A stretch of DNA of 64,000 nt from Heterodera schachtii (lineage: Eukaryota; Nematoda; Chromadorea; Rhabditida; Heteroderidae), in NCBI GenBank assembly GCA_023374025.1, contig SIJG01000121.1:247454-311453 (forward strand), read 5' to 3'. Within the stretch, counting starts at the first letter, position 1, and each line of letters starts with the position of its first letter. Below, one piece after another: positions 1 to 11,478 of the stretch. Below the pieces are notes generated by a model. It was not told the DNA's origin, did not search any database, and saw nothing but the letters and a program-made list of their open reading frames with translations. The position numbers were made by a program, and so were the translations under genes.

Positions 1-81
1 GACTCGGTTTTTTCGGGGACGGGAAAAATATCGCGCCGAAATATCGCCGCCGGAATATCACAGCCTGAAATATCGCCGAGA

Positions 82-374
82 CAAAATATCGCCGCAGAAA
101 TTTTTAAATTTTTTTTCAAACCTAGAAATTTTTCATAAAAAAATTCGTAGGAAATTTCTTAGTAAGAAAACTTCAAGAAAAAAATTTTTGAAAAAGTTTT
201 CGGCGATTTTTTCGAAATTTTAAGAAAATTGCTAAGTTTTTCTCGCAAAATTCCAAAAAAAAAATTCAATGATTTTTCTTGAAATTTTCTTATAAAAAAT
301 TTCTTAAGATTTTTTTTCTTGAAAATTTCTAAGTTTGAAAATTTTTCTTTTTAAATTTCTGCGGCGATATTTTG
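82..374. repeat. inverted-repeat (foldback) element
   Basis: The arm at 82-108 (CAAAATATCGCCGCAGAAAT and on) is matched in reverse complement at 350-374, with AT-rich sequence between. The flank 375-390 (GGGTGTACCC) resembles the GGGGTGCACC flank seen near 52.62 and 57.38 kb, so this is probably one member of a dispersed family. No coding capacity seen. Confidence 0.5.
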
Positions 375-559
375 GGGTGTACCCGTTTTTTCAGCGCTTT
401 CCTTCCCCTCTCTTCCAACAAAAATGAATGCATTTTTCCATAATTCGAAGAAGAATTTTTCTGTTTTCCCCAAAATTTCTTGGGATTAATTTTTGCAAGT
501 AAATTTTTTTCTCGGTAAAAAAATTTGTTGTTTTGCAAAAAAAAAAAAAAAATGCCTAC

Positions 560-1207
560 CCGAATGGAGAGTACCGCGTGGTCCGCCGTCTGCGCCGTTT
601 TCACCCCGTAAAATTTGTGTTTGCCGTCCGCCGTGCCGAAAATGAAGCCAAAGGCGCGCGCATCCGCCGCGGGGCAATGAACGAAATTTTGGCGACCGGA
701 AAATTGTAGAACACAGCCTAAAATGGAGGGGGGAAATAGGCATTTTTGCGGATTGATTGGTCCAGGTTTTCTGGGCGCTAAAATTTGAGGCGCAGGACAC
801 GAACCTGGCGGCCTGCTTTTGGCGCAATTACGAAGCACCCCCGAAAATTTTCAAAAAAAAAATTTAATTTTTTTAATAAATTTTGTTTTCTAAATCTTAT
901 GGTGAATTAGCAAGTTGTTCAAATTTTTATCCATAATCGCAAAAAAAAAAAATTTTTTTTTTTCTTTAAATTATAAAATAAATTATCTATTAAGAACTAA
1001 TTAAAATTAAATTTATTTTAATGGGCTCCGACTACTCAATTCCCTCTCCACCAACAAACAACCCAACGAGAATGACGTACCCCCGACATTTCGTCGCGCA
1101 GCTTCAGCCCGTCCAACGAAATGTTGAGCACCACGCGCGGCTCGGCTTGTGCGACCCGATGGCCTTGACGCTCATTTTGGCCAGTCGCATTTGCCGATGA
1201 ATTTGGC
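560..1207 (-). CDS. dab-1: Disabled (DAB-1)-like PTB domain, two exons, frameshifted
   Basis: Two exons on the minus strand, 1207-1081 (acceptor AAATAG, donor GTACGT) and 717-560 (acceptor TTTTAG, donor GTAGGC), join in phase and give the core of a phosphotyrosine-binding domain of the Disabled family: [19 protein letters not shown], then [15 protein letters not shown], then, after a frame change, [20 protein letters not shown] and [17 protein letters not shown] adaptors bind NPxY tails of LDL-receptor-family proteins and link them to clathrin uptake and signalling. Two frame breaks are visible: near 1130-1140, before PRVVLN, and in a CCCC run near 675, between IA and the ADAR segment. The next exon expected after LSIR is not found down to position 1, and the N-terminal exons are not identified. 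Either this is a decayed copy or the assembly has homopolymer errors. Family call fairly sure; functional state unknown. Confidence 0.6.
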
Positions 1208-2137
1208 CTATTTATAAAAATAAACGCGATGAAAAATGTTTGGCAAAAAAAAAAACAATAAATTTGGCAAAAAATTGTCATCGGGAAAAAGAAAGACCAC
1301 CAAAACAAACTCTGTTTTGGAGTTATAAAAAGCATTGGTATTGCCGCAACAAAATGTTTTTGAAAAAGGAGGCCAGAAATTAAGGGAATGGCAAATTTTT
1401 TAAGTGTCAGCGCCGCAAAAGTCGGCCAATCAACGCCATATGTGCACTTTATTTCTTATTTGTAATAGTTTTTTTTTATTAAGAAAATAAAATTTAAAGA
1501 AATTCCCTCGCAAAAACATAAAATTTTTGTCGAAAAAATACACTAGGGCTCATTTAGTTAACCACCCTAAATGAATACACAAAATGCTCACTTTAATCAT
1601 GCAATATTTGAAAAATTTGTACAATGAATGCATTAGTACAAAGTTTTACCAATTGCGGTGTGTTTGTGTGCTCCTCGCCGATTCTTCGTTGGCGAACAGT
1701 GCCGAATTCGTCCGAATTGTCCACCCCAAATTTGTGCCACAATGTCAACAACACCTTCAACAGGAAAACAAAAAGTGTGTCATAATTTGAAGAAAAGTTT
1801 TCTGTTTTTAAGGACAATGAAATTAATTTTTCTTCGGTTCATGTATTTTAAAATATTAAAAAGTTCAATTTCCAATTCTCAATTGAAAAAGCCGCCAAAT
1901 GGAGAAACGCCAAAAACCGTCATTTTTGTTTTAACAAACTCTGTTTTGAAATTTTTTGAAGACGCTGATGTTACCGAAAGAAAACAAAATTTGCGAAATA
2001 TTCAAAAATCCAGACATTTTTTTCCGAACTATTTCAGGTAACGAATTCTTTTTTTTTGTAATTTTTTGCTTTTTTTTTGCGGGAACGTATTGTCTCTGCA
2101 ATATTATTTTGTTCCAATTCTTCCGTCCCCACCTCAC
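1208..2137. other. AT-rich stretch with one coding-like island
   Basis: Mostly AT-rich sequence without a supported gene. At about 1660-1760 the composition rises and all frames of one strand are briefly open (minus reading contains TLWHKFGVDNSDEFGTVRQR with a possible donor GTAAAAC), but I recognise no family and cannot choose the strand. Confidence 0.3.
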
Positions 2138-2299
2138 CTTGGCTCCAATCGCGCAGCTCAACCGCAGTCTCCCACAGCAGCAGAGCGGCGGTGTTGGCAC
2201 GAAAATTGATGGCACATTGGAAGACGGTTTGGCCATTCAATGCCATCCCCCGTCGATTGCTGCGCCAATGGCACAACAGCACAATGTCAATGGCACTCG
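2138..2299 (-). CDS. unidentified internal exon
   Basis: Minus-strand exon bounded by acceptor TTTTGTCTAG and donor GTGAGG. It reads through 162 bases with GC-rich third positions and contains NGQTVFQCAINFRANTAALL and WETAVELRDWSQ. I do not recognise the family. Neighbouring coding-like islands at 2481-2611 and 3085-3229 lie on the same strand, but the phases do not connect them securely. Confidence 0.35.
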
Positions 2300-2480
2300 C
2301 TAGACAAAACAAAATGAAATTTTTTTTTGAAAAATTTAACAAAAATTTCTCACTGGGAATTTTTTCATATATTTTTTCCTCTAAATTTTTATTTTAGGTT
2401 TGGGAATTGAAAAAAAATTTTCGGAGGGGACGAACAAAATCCTATCACTCGAACAAAATTTGGAAGGTTTATTTGAAAAA

Positions 2481-2611
2481 TTAACCTTGGCACTCCCAAT
2501 TCGGCGTTGTTGGAATGCCCTTTTTTGTTGGTGATGCTGTAGAGGAAAGAGAAGCCGAAGCAGCAGCAGAATTGTCGTCATCACCCTTCGAAATTGCAGC
2601 AACCAAAAGGC
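2481..2611 (-). CDS. possible C-terminal exon, unidentified
   Basis: After acceptor CCTTTTTAG the minus strand reads a Ser/Ala-rich tail (KGDDDNSAAASASLSSTASP, then PTTPNWECQG) and stops at TAA. It looks like a low-complexity C-terminus. The plus strand is also open here, so strand choice is weak. Confidence 0.25.
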
Positions 2612-3084
2612 CTAAAAAGGAAAAAATCATTGCAAATTTATATAAAAAAACAGGGAAGCCGAAGTGCACCCGTAAAAAGTCGTCAGATTCACATTTTTTA
2701 TGAAAAATATTGTTTTTTTTAAATTTTGGTATGAAAAATTTAAAAATTATGTTAGGGTGTGAAAAAAAAATTGTTTGAAATTTTTTTTTGAATTCTAACA
2801 ATAAATATATAAGAAATGGTTCGACAGTGTTGCCAACAGATGCCGTCAAACACACGGGGGTGGAGATCGTTGTCATTTTTCAGAAAAAATGTCTAAAATT
2901 CTAAAATTTTTCTCGGACAACAAAATTCGCTTCCAGTAAATTATGAAAAAAAAGCGTTGAACTTTTCGGTTTAGGGACGATCTCAGCGAAGCATTTTTGC
3001 ATTTTGACCGCCTTGAAAACATGTTTAAAAAGTTGACATGACGGTAAATGTACTGGTTTTTTGCGTCCCGGACATTCTCTTTAC

Positions 3085-3229
3085 CAACACCAACCCAATG
3101 CCAAACATGGCCGCCATCCTCAACGGCAACTCCTTGCTCATCAGCCTCGGCCGTGAGCAGGGCATGCGCCGGGCACAACTCGCCATGGATGCCGGAGAAC
3201 ACAATGCCATTGGCCAACAGGGCATCACC
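3085..3229 (-). CDS. unidentified internal exon
   Basis: Minus-strand open stretch between acceptor CATTTAG and donor GTAAAG, containing NGIVFSGIHGELCPAHALLT and VEDGGHVWHW. The opposite strand is also open with strongly GC-biased third positions (MPNMAAILNGNSLLISLGRE), so a plus-strand gene is an equal alternative. Composition is clearly coding-like compared with the AT-rich flanks. No family recognised. Confidence 0.35.
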
Positions 3230-4646
3230 CTAAATGAAAATTTTTTGATTGAATTTTTTGACTCAAAAAAGAACCAATAAAAAGCTTTTTATTAAACGAA
3301 GCCAAGATTTAAATTAATTGTTTTAAAACCCTAAACCTCATAAAAAAATATAACTCGTTAAAATTTTGAATAAACCCACTTTAAAATATTGGCAAAAAAT
3401 TTTGGGTACAATTTTTGGAAAATCCCAAGGAAATTAGCGGTCCACCGATAGACAACACCGTAGGATAAGTTTTGTTAATTTTAACGATGATACCCGTCAA
3501 GAAAAAAAAGTCTCAAAAAAACAACAGGGTATGAGTTTTTCTTGGTTTTTTTATTTTTAATTTTTTAATTTTAATTGGCCCGACTTTTTGACCCCTTTAT
3601 TTCATGAATGGGGGGGGGGGGGGGGTAAGGCATTTTTTTGGTAATTTTCTCATTAAAATTTAAAAATTACCATTTATGAATGCGCTGTTATTGCTCTGAG
3701 AAAGACTGCCCCACGTGTTCAGCGAGTTGGCACTCCAACGGTGAATCAGTCCGAAACTGGCAACGGATGAAAAGGCATCTGACGGAAAATGGCAATTTAA
3801 CAGAAAAATGTAAACAAAAAGGAATTCGGGTTCATTTAAGTCATAGGCAATAACGGATGAAAACGGGTGGACGGCACATTAATTGGAATGAAAAGTGGGG
3901 GAAGGACGGAGCGAAAATGAGTAAATTCGTGATTTTCACGACATAGAATTTATAAAATTTCTGTTTGTTTGCCTAGCTTTCTGAATAAATTCATGAAGAA
4001 TTCAAAAAAAAAACTTTTAGAAAAAGCGAGACGCAAAAAAGCGTTTAAAAAGGTTTTCTTTTGCACGGACCCTTTCGCAAAATTAGGACCGACCGACTCC
4101 AATTCCACCAGATTTATGAAAGACAAAAAAAAAAAAAAATTACCACTCCACGTTGATGCCTTTGTCCGAATTGCACAGCGAAGTGCAGGCGCACACTCAT
4201 TGAACCTGAAAAATCCGGCAATTTTATAGGCAAAATCATAGGTTTATTGGTGCAAAAACAAAAAATTTTTTTGGAACTAATCTGAAAATTCTAAAAACAC
4301 GTTTTTACGAGTATTTTGGGGCGCGGGGTTGAACCCGACCTCCTTTTTGGCCAATTCCTAAACCCGAACCTGAACCGAACAATTTTTCGAATGCATTGCC
4401 TTGACCATATTTTAAAAAAATAATTTAATTTACGCATTCATGGGGCATTTTGCAGTTTGGTCATACAAAAGTCGAAAATTTGGAGTTTTCGAAAAAAAAA
4501 AGTTAGGAATTCGGGTTCAGCATTTGGAATTGGCCAAAAAGGAGGCCGGAGATTTATTATTAGGGACGGGGTGTTTCCAATTACTTCCGAAAAAAATAAA
4601 AAAATTTTAATTTCTCCTAAGACCTTCGTGTTTTTCAAGTGTTTGA
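3230..4646. other. AT-rich region with G-run, no supported gene
   Basis: Contains a run of 16 G at 3610-3625 and one short coding-like island on minus at 3671-3756 (FGLIHRWSANSLNTWGSLSQ between a GCCAG acceptor and a GTAATT donor). Its phase does not join the exon at 3085-3229. Nothing else is supported. Confidence 0.3.
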
Positions 4647-5301
4647 TTAATTAATTAAACTCATTGTAAAAAACGGCCCAAATACCCCGCACAACCTGAA
4701 CGTCCTGTACGGCATCATCTTCACCTGATGAGCCAGAGATGACGGCTGTCGATGAACAGCACCGCCTCGTCGTCGTCGTTCAAATGCCCTAAAATTTGAC
4801 CCCCCGTGGACTCCCCCCCCCCCTTTTCTCACAATGTCCTGAGAATTGTCGATTGCATCTCCTCATTGTTCACCGTCATCAATGACAATGTTTTTTGTTG
4901 CCTGTAAAAAGCAATATAAAAATTAAATTTCGTTGGTGGACCCTCCAAATTTTGAGGGGAATGAATGGCTTGAATGGGTGCAACTATGTTCCACTCCCCG
5001 AAAATTAAAAAATGTCAAACTTAAAGAAGCCTTGATGTTATAAGAAAAGTATTCTAATTTTAAGACTTTTTTGAAAAATTCTCTTGGTTTGACAATTTTT
5101 TCGGACTTTTTTTTTTGGGGGGGGGGGGAATTTAGGCCAATTTTTCAAGAAATTGTTAAATTTTCAGAAATTTTTCCCTATAAATCCCATCCATTTCCCT
5201 CCACCTTGGCACACGAAGGGCGGTCAAAATTGCCTCATCGCCAGCCTTGTTCATGATGAGGCCCCGGAACTGTTCAGCCATGGCAAATGCCGGATGTTGG
5301 G
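4647..5301 (-). CDS. three-exon partial gene, unidentified
   Basis: Three minus-strand exons join in phase without stops: 5301-5205 (acceptor TTTTTAG, donor GTGGAG; contains QHPAFAMAEQFRGLIMNKAG), 4902-4833 (acceptor TTTTACAG, donor GTGAGA; contains TVNNEEMQSTILRTL) and 4788 downward (acceptor ATTTTAG), which either reads on to a TAA at 4647 or is spliced at GTGAAG (4724). The introns are about 300 and 44 bases, the latter normal for nematodes. Phase agreement across two introns supports a real gene, but the start lies upstream and I recognise no domain. In the last exon another frame (AVLFIDSRHLWLIR) also looks protein-like, so a frameshift there is possible. Confidence 0.42.
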
Positions 5302-6342
5302 CTAAAAATGGACAAAATTTTGACAGACATTTTTAAGGCGCGAGTAAAATTAACCAAATCAAGAGTTTTTTGGATCATTAGAAACTCAGGGAGTCGGTCT
5401 AAAAAACAGAGCCAAATCAAAAGCCGAGAAATTGGGGGGGGGGGGGGGAGAAAATAGACCTGGATTGAATGATCACAATTGTTAATATCAAATAATTCCC
5501 AATTGTAAGACACATTTCCCGAATACGTCGTCCCGCGCCTCGAAATTCTTTTAAAAAGTTTTCAGCGATAATTTGAAAAAAGCAAAAAAAATTTAGTTTT
5601 TCCGCTGGCCAAGCAGAATATTTCGATTTGGTAAGGGTACTGCTCCCGGACGATTAAAAAAAATTTTTTTTTTTTGTCCGAACCCATGGAAAACACAAAA
5701 ATCACATTTAAATTAGCTTATTGAAATTCAGGTGAATTTTCCACAATAAAAAAACGAACCACAAGTTTGTTACCAAGAATAGACACCCAACGACGAATTG
5801 TAAAAAAAATTTTTTTTGTAATTTTTCTGAAGTTTTCAATTTTATGACTTTTTCATATGATTTCGTTAAAAAATTTCATAAATTTCTGTCATTGTCTGAA
5901 TAAAAGCGCTGGGTTTATCACCATTTTTCGCAGATTTAATGGCATTTATTTTGGGGAAATCGAATTCAAATTTCCGACCCATCACTGACATTTAATTCTT
6001 GGCGCCACAACCCACAACCAGAAAAAGTGCCGAACCCCGGCAAATGCCAAGTGCCCATGGTAAACCCCAAAAGCAAACCGTGAACAAAAAGCGATGGAAG
6101 TGTTGAGTCAAACGCAATTTGTTCACTATCTGCCGCTCTTTTTTTTTGTTCCGTTTGTCCGCACATTTTTTCATCCTAAATTTTGGCAATTTTTAAAACA
6201 TTTGCATCATTTTTCGGTGTTCTTCGGCATTTATAATTCAAAATCTTTGTCCAAATTAACCGCGCAAGTGTTAAATCGTTAATTTTTGACCAAAGAAGGG
6301 ATGGTCCGTTAGTTTTGCAAAATTATTTTGTGATAATAACTC
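5302..6342. other. no confident gene
   Basis: AT-rich, with a 15-base G run near 5434-5448. A minus-strand open stretch at 5966-6166 is GC-richer but is not recognisable. Nothing else is supported. Confidence 0.3.
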
Positions 6343-6675
6343 TTAAAAGTTGCTCCAGTAGCTTTTCAGACATCTGATCATGAATTTGATGATATCCATT
6401 TTGTGGTCAATTCTTTTTGCCTTTTTAATGATAACACTCTTAGTAACACCCAATAACCTTTCAAGAAGTCCACTCTCATTGCCGGGAAGAGTTTGGCCGA
6501 ATAAAAACAATTGTTTCTGGTCAGACATCATTTTCTGAGAATTAATTACCATTTGTACAAAACAAGATTTGTTGTACATTAAATAACAAATGTGCGAAAA
6601 ATGGTAAAAACAACGAGGGGAAGCAATTCGGTGATTTGGAAAAGTCAATTGGACGCTTAAAATACAGTAGAGCAC
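6343..6675 (-). CDS. possible small coding segment
   Basis: A minus-strand frame of 110 codons ends in a lysine-rich helical stretch (NESGLLERLLGVTKSVIIKK, then HKMDIIKFMIRCLKSYW). It may be a terminal exon or chance; no homologue is known to me. The sequence near 6640-6670 also resembles short repeats downstream of F-box gene E (near 44830), which argues for repeat origin of the upper part. Confidence 0.2.
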   Translation of the reverse strand: MLYCILSVQLTFPNHRIASPRCFYHFSHICYLMYNKSCFVQMVINSQKMMSDQKQLFLFGQTLPGNESGLLERLLGVTKSVIIKKAKRIDHKMDIIKFMIRCLKSYWSNF

Positions 6676-6774
6676 TGGGAATTACACCTTGACCGGATTT
6701 CGGGAATTTTGCCTGGAATTTCCACCAAATTGACATGGTCTGTATTTCCTGAATCAAGAATATTGATTCGAAAA

Positions 6775-8845
6775 TTTGCTACAAAGAATTACTGCCGAAT
6801 GGTGTGGTCACGAATTTAGGACAGTCAATCGAAGAAATTTAAATTTTTGCTCATTCTGACATATTTTTGGACAGGACAAAGAAAAACAAATAATTTTTGT
6901 TTGACGCCTACTCTTTTTGTCCCATACTTTTTATTTTCAATTTGATTATTAGGCTCAAAAAAATGCTTATATGAATCTTATTGTTGTATTTTTTGACATA
7001 TGGAAAAGCATAAAAACCCAAACAAATGAATATATTAAAACGAAAGAAGCAACAAATAAATGTGAGGTGCAATTATCCAATCAATCTCCATTCGTAATGA
7101 TCGATCATTTGTCATTTCCCAATAATTCATTCACTTTTTCTTACGCTTCTTCTTTTGACATTGGCCTTAATTAAGTGTGATTTAAATTAGATTTAAAAGC
7201 AAAAAGCTGTTGCTCTCAGACTCACTCAATGCACTTGGCATTGTCCAGCCAAAAATACACACTGTTCAAATTGTCCAAAGTTTCGTCCTCCCATTGAACC
7301 ATCGCCGTCCCCCCAATTTGGAATCGTTTAATTATCAAACGGTTGCCCAGTTGGCCTTCTTTCTCCAATGTCAGCTTCTCGTTGGTCCGTTCGTTCACCA
7401 ATTCAAAAGGCGAAACTTCCGTTGCTATTGGGCCAATTCGAATTTTGTAACTGGCCGAAGAAGTGGTGGTGGAACGAAGAAATGCCTAAACAATTGAAAA
7501 TGGAAAAACAAATGGCAACCAATCCAAGATGTTTACGAAAATATTGCCACACCTCTTTAAAACGGTTGACCCATTCAATGGTTCGTGACATATTGTCACT
7601 GTAACTCAGTTCCTTCGGCTGCCCATCCTTTCCCGGAGTGTGCAACCATTCAAACAACGCTTGGCCAGCAGTTGGAGTTGCACTTGGACCAATTCCTTCG
7701 GCGATCAAACAATCGAAATGGATTGAATTCAACTGATTGAGATCAGTGAGAATTGTTGGCGAAGTATGACGCAGCAAATTGTCCAACTGAGCACCACCAG
7801 GAAAGGACAAGCGGCGAATGTTTGGCGTAAAAATTGGCCAAATTTCACGGACGAAAGCATCCCAAATTGGCTGTTCATCTGTGCCGAATGGGGAAAGCCA
7901 CAGACTCAAGTTGGTGCCTCTTTTGTCGAAAATTTGCTGATTGGAACGAAGGAATGCGCTGACGAAGTGATCGATACACCTGAAAAGCAAATGCTTTACA
8001 TAAACAATATCAGTGAAAATCCTTTGATTTACTCAATTCGGAGGGAATGAAAGCGAATTTTGCTGTGCAGCGAATGGTCAGGCAACGGAAATGGCATCAA
8101 ATCGTCGCCATTGACATTCGTTACCACAGCGAATTTTGTTTTTGATCCATTTTGTATATTCTGATTTCTCTCCAAAGTGTCAATTCGCTTTTGCCATCGA
8201 AATACGCGTCCACCAGCGAATTGAAACGAGGCGAAAGCAATGCCAATTTGAGACCGAGTTGAGGACGGTCAAAGAATGGGAACATATCCTTCAAATGACA
8301 TCGCTAATCCAACTGAAATGCGGGAAAAATAATTGAAATGTGAAACTTCTGATTTTTAAATGTTTCCTTACCGCGGTTCATTTTCGTGGCCACGCGAACA
8401 CTTTGTCCAAGTGATGTCACAACTGAGCCCAACGATTGCTGTTGATTTCCACCAATTGCTGCAGAAGAAATGGGGCGATGGTCGGCGGAGGAATGCTTTT
8501 TCTTTTGTTCAGCGGGTGATGCCGTTAAAATAATAATAATTTAGCCTAAAATAAGGAAATTTTTGAAAAAAAAAAATTGCACAAAACTGGTTTTGGGAAT
8601 TGTATTTCGTCCTTTTATATACAAATCCAGGGATGAGACAGAATTCCGATTACACACTGATGTTTACAGTTTATTCTCAACTCTAACTTTTAAAATTTTT
8701 GAAATTTTGCAGGCTTCGAGAGATAAATTCTTTGACCCAATGTCATTTTTCAAATCTGATTTTGGATTCGTAAACGACATCCCTGAAAACCGCAGCATGA
8801 TTCATTTTTTGAAATAATTACGGAAAATAATACAGCCTCCCATTC
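6775..8845. repeat. segmental duplication, copy 1 (partner 27225-29285)
   Basis: This stretch, which holds pseudogene A, is paralleled through its whole length by 27225-29285, which holds pseudogene B, with many small indels. Similarity starts around GAATTACTGCCGA at 6785 and ends near 8845. Confidence 0.85.
7141..8525 (-). pseudogene. F-box-like family pseudogene A
   Basis: Five-exon family layout on minus. Exon 1 ends at 8372; exon 2 runs from 8312 to about 8050; exon 3 7979-7553; exon 4 7485-7226; exon 5 7165-7141. Exons 3 and 4 are open: WDAFVREIWPIF, SPTILTDLNQLNSI, and FELVNERTNEKLTL with IIKRFQIGG. Exon 1 has lost a base before its donor (CGCG for CGACG). Exon 2 has the conserved Trp codon changed to TGA plus further indels, and the tail exon lacks about 17 bases present in copy B. 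The presumed ancestral ATG, seen in D, is ACG here (8523-8525). Family members are predicted substrate adaptors of SCF ubiquitin ligases; this copy can hardly make one. Confidence 0.8.
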
Positions 8846-9600
8846 TTTACGATTGCCAATGTTTTGGTTTTGTATACATTCGGCAATGCCAAAACAATTC
8901 CTCTCCAAAGCCTCTTATCAAAATGACCTCCCAAAAAAATTGACCATCCGAGATAAAGTGAACGACCGGCCTTATCACTATCCAACGGCCAAAGTACCAT
9001 TGAATTTAAGCAAAATGCTTTATTTTTACTACATACATATATCATTTTCATTAAACATAGTGAATTTTTTAAAATAAAGATGATTTTTCGGGTCAGTTTA
9101 ACCCTGAGGCAGTTTGCTTCGGGCAAAACCGTGGGTTCCGGCTTGTTCATGTGAATATATAATAATAATAAAATAATAATTTTATTCTCTGCTGAAATCT
9201 GTCACTGTCGAAATCGGTCACTGTCGAAATTTCCTGGCACGGTACGCGAAAAAAGCGGAAAAAAATAATTGGCGTAATAGACAAAATGTCAATATATTCA
9301 AACACGATACAAAGTATCTTTATGTTGATCAATTTCCTATCAGAGTTCAAAGCTTCCATTCACTTAAAATAAGTTAAATCAGATGTTTTTTAGAGATAAT
9401 AAAATAAGGAATTAAACTAATAACATTTACGAAAGTTACAATGTCTTATTTTGGTTGTTTAGTTTTGATCACATTTGATCAGCCATAACTCGCTTCATTC
9501 CCCACTAAATCGAATAATTTTGCTATCATTCGAAAAATATTGAAAAGAAGAACCTTTTTCTAAGCCAAGGCTAAGAAATATAAATTTTGAAGAAAGTTGT
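8526..9600. repeat. composite repeat, pieces repeated at 28950-29910 and 30880-31215
   Basis: 8526-8845 continues the A/B segmental duplication. 8880-9240 matches the right half of the foldback element at 30600-31220, including a coding-like minus-strand block (AGRSLYLGWSIFLGGHFDKR). 9250-9600 matches 29530-29910 and, in part, 10250-10480 plus 11045-11170. It contains the hAT-like start CAGGGATGAGACAGAATTCC near 8630, also present at 10095 and 29055. Confidence 0.6.
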
Positions 9601-9626
9601 GAGATTTTCATTACGTTATAACGAGG

Positions 9627-9840
9627 GTTGCTCCCCGACCCCGAGCCCCCGACATTTTTGGGCTTATTCCGTGACCCGACTTCCGACATGTCTCCCCCCC
9701 CCCCCCCGACGGTCCCCGGCTCCCGACATTTTGCCCCCCGACATTTTTGGGCTTATTCCGTGACCCGACCCCCGACATGTTTCCCCCCCCCCCCCCCCGA
9801 CGGTCCCCGGCTCCCGACATTTTGCCCCCCGACATTTTTG
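9627..9840. repeat. C-rich tandem repeat, two units of about 90 bp
   Basis: Two units (9651-9739 and 9740-9830) share GACATTTTTGGGCTTATTCC, a long C run and GGTCCCCGGCTCCCGACATT. The left edge AGGGTTGCTCCCCGACC equals the terminus of the hAT-type MITE at 54364-54639, so this is probably an expanded relic of that family. Any apparent protein reading here follows from the repeat. Confidence 0.7.
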
Positions 9841-11171
9841 ATTTTAAATTTGATGAATTCCAGATTCATGATCAGCGACCCAGAAAACCCCAAGGAAATG
9901 TGTTTTACATGGCTTTTTTAAAAACTTTTATTTTTTCGAAAATGGGGGGGATAAACTTCAGTATTACCATGCTTTTTCTTTTTTTCAGCGGGTGATGCCG
10001 TTAAAATAATAATTTAGCCTAAAATAAGGAAATTTTTGAAAAAAAAAATTGCACAAAAACTGATCTTGGGAATTGTATTTCGCCTGTTATACACAAATCC
10101 AGGGATGAGACAGAATTCCGATTACACACTACGAATAATCCCAAAAAGCCAACAAAAAAAAAGTCATAAAAAAATAACGAAAAGTAAAAAAAAAAAAAAT
10201 TTTTTGTAAACAACTATAGAAATTCGTAGTTGTATGGCGTACGAATAGTGGGAAAAAAAGGAAAAAAAGCGGAAAAAAATAATTGGCGGAATAAACAAAA
10301 TGCCAATGTATTCAAACAAGCTACAAAGTATCTTTATGTTTAATAAATTAACCTAATCAGAGTTCAAGATAATAAAATAAGAAACTAATAATAACATTTA
10401 CGAAAGTTACAATGTTTTATTTTTGTTGTTTCGTTTTGGTCACATTTGATCAGCAATAACTCGCTTCATTCGGTAATACTGACTTTTACTGGTCCCATAA
10501 AAAAAGGAGAATAAAAGGCTATTTTTTATGATTATTCGTTCTATTAGGGGGTTATCGGGGCCGCTGATCATGAATATGATATCCATTGCGACCAATTCCT
10601 AAACCCGGACCCGAATTCGAACATAAAATCGAAAATTCAAATTTCAAAATTTGGATTTATGTTTCTAAATGGGTTTAAATGCACGGAAGCAAACCGAAAG
10701 CCATAATTCCTGCAATAAAAAATACATATAAGCATTTTTAAGACGAAAAGTTCGAAATTCTTTTAATTTGTGAACTTTCTATTTTTAATTCAAGTCCAGG
10801 CTTAGGAATTAGTCGAAATGAATGACATATTCTTGATTAGCGACCCCGATAATCCAATAAAACATTTTTGGACTATAATTTAACAAAATGAAAAAAACTT
10901 GATGAAAAATCATAGACTTGAAAAAATCATAGATTAGATGATGTCATATGACAATTCTGATCTCATATTCGTGATCAGCGGCCCCGATAACCCCAGAGTA
11001 GAACGAATAATTTCTTTTTTTATGGGACCAGTAAAAGTCAGTATTACCGCTTCATTCCCCAATAAATCGAATAATTTTGGTATCATTCGAAAAATATTGA
11101 AAAGAATAACCTTTTTCTATGCGAAGGCTAAGAAATTTAAATTTTTTGAAAAAAGTTGTGAGATTTTCATG
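9841..11171. other. repeat mosaic, no gene
   Basis: Contains a third partial copy of the sequence upstream of the A/B pseudogenes (near 9985-10110, with ATTTAGCCTAAAATAAGGAA), a partial copy of the 9250-9600 unit, and fragments with GATCATGAATATGA and CGACCAATTCC belonging to the dispersed GGTACTT foldback family (10550-10620, 10830-11000). No gene seen. Confidence 0.5.
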
Positions 11172-11291
11172 CTCCCCGACCCCGAGCCCCCGACATTTTT
11201 GGGCTTATTCCGTGACCCGACCCCCGACATGTCTCCCCCCCCCCCCCCGACTGTCCCCGGCTCCCGATATTTTGCCCCTCGACCTCCTGAC
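11172..11291. repeat. C-rich repeat unit, third copy
   Basis: One unit of the 9627-9840 repeat (CTCCCCGACCCCGAGCCCCC, then a C run, then GTCCCCGGCTCCCGATATTT). A degraded further copy lies at about 13028-13115. Confidence 0.7.
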
Positions 11292-11478
11292 ATACAGTGT
11301 TTAAATTTTGTCTAAACACCAAGCCAAAATAAATTTTTATTTCTTATATGAGCATAAAATATGGCCTAAAAAGTCCGAAATATTGATTAAAAAGTTAAAT
11401 AGACAAAATGGATCAAAATATTGACTAAAAACTTCCAAAATATGTATAAGTTTTAAACCTCAAAAATTGGTATATATA

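Noticed and set aside
8563..8817. Plus-strand frame shared with 29012-29242
   Set aside because: Sharing is explained by the A/B segmental duplication; the sequence includes a hAT-like terminus and shows no domain.
9611..9995. Proline- and glycine-rich open frames
   Set aside because: By-product of the C-rich tandem repeat.
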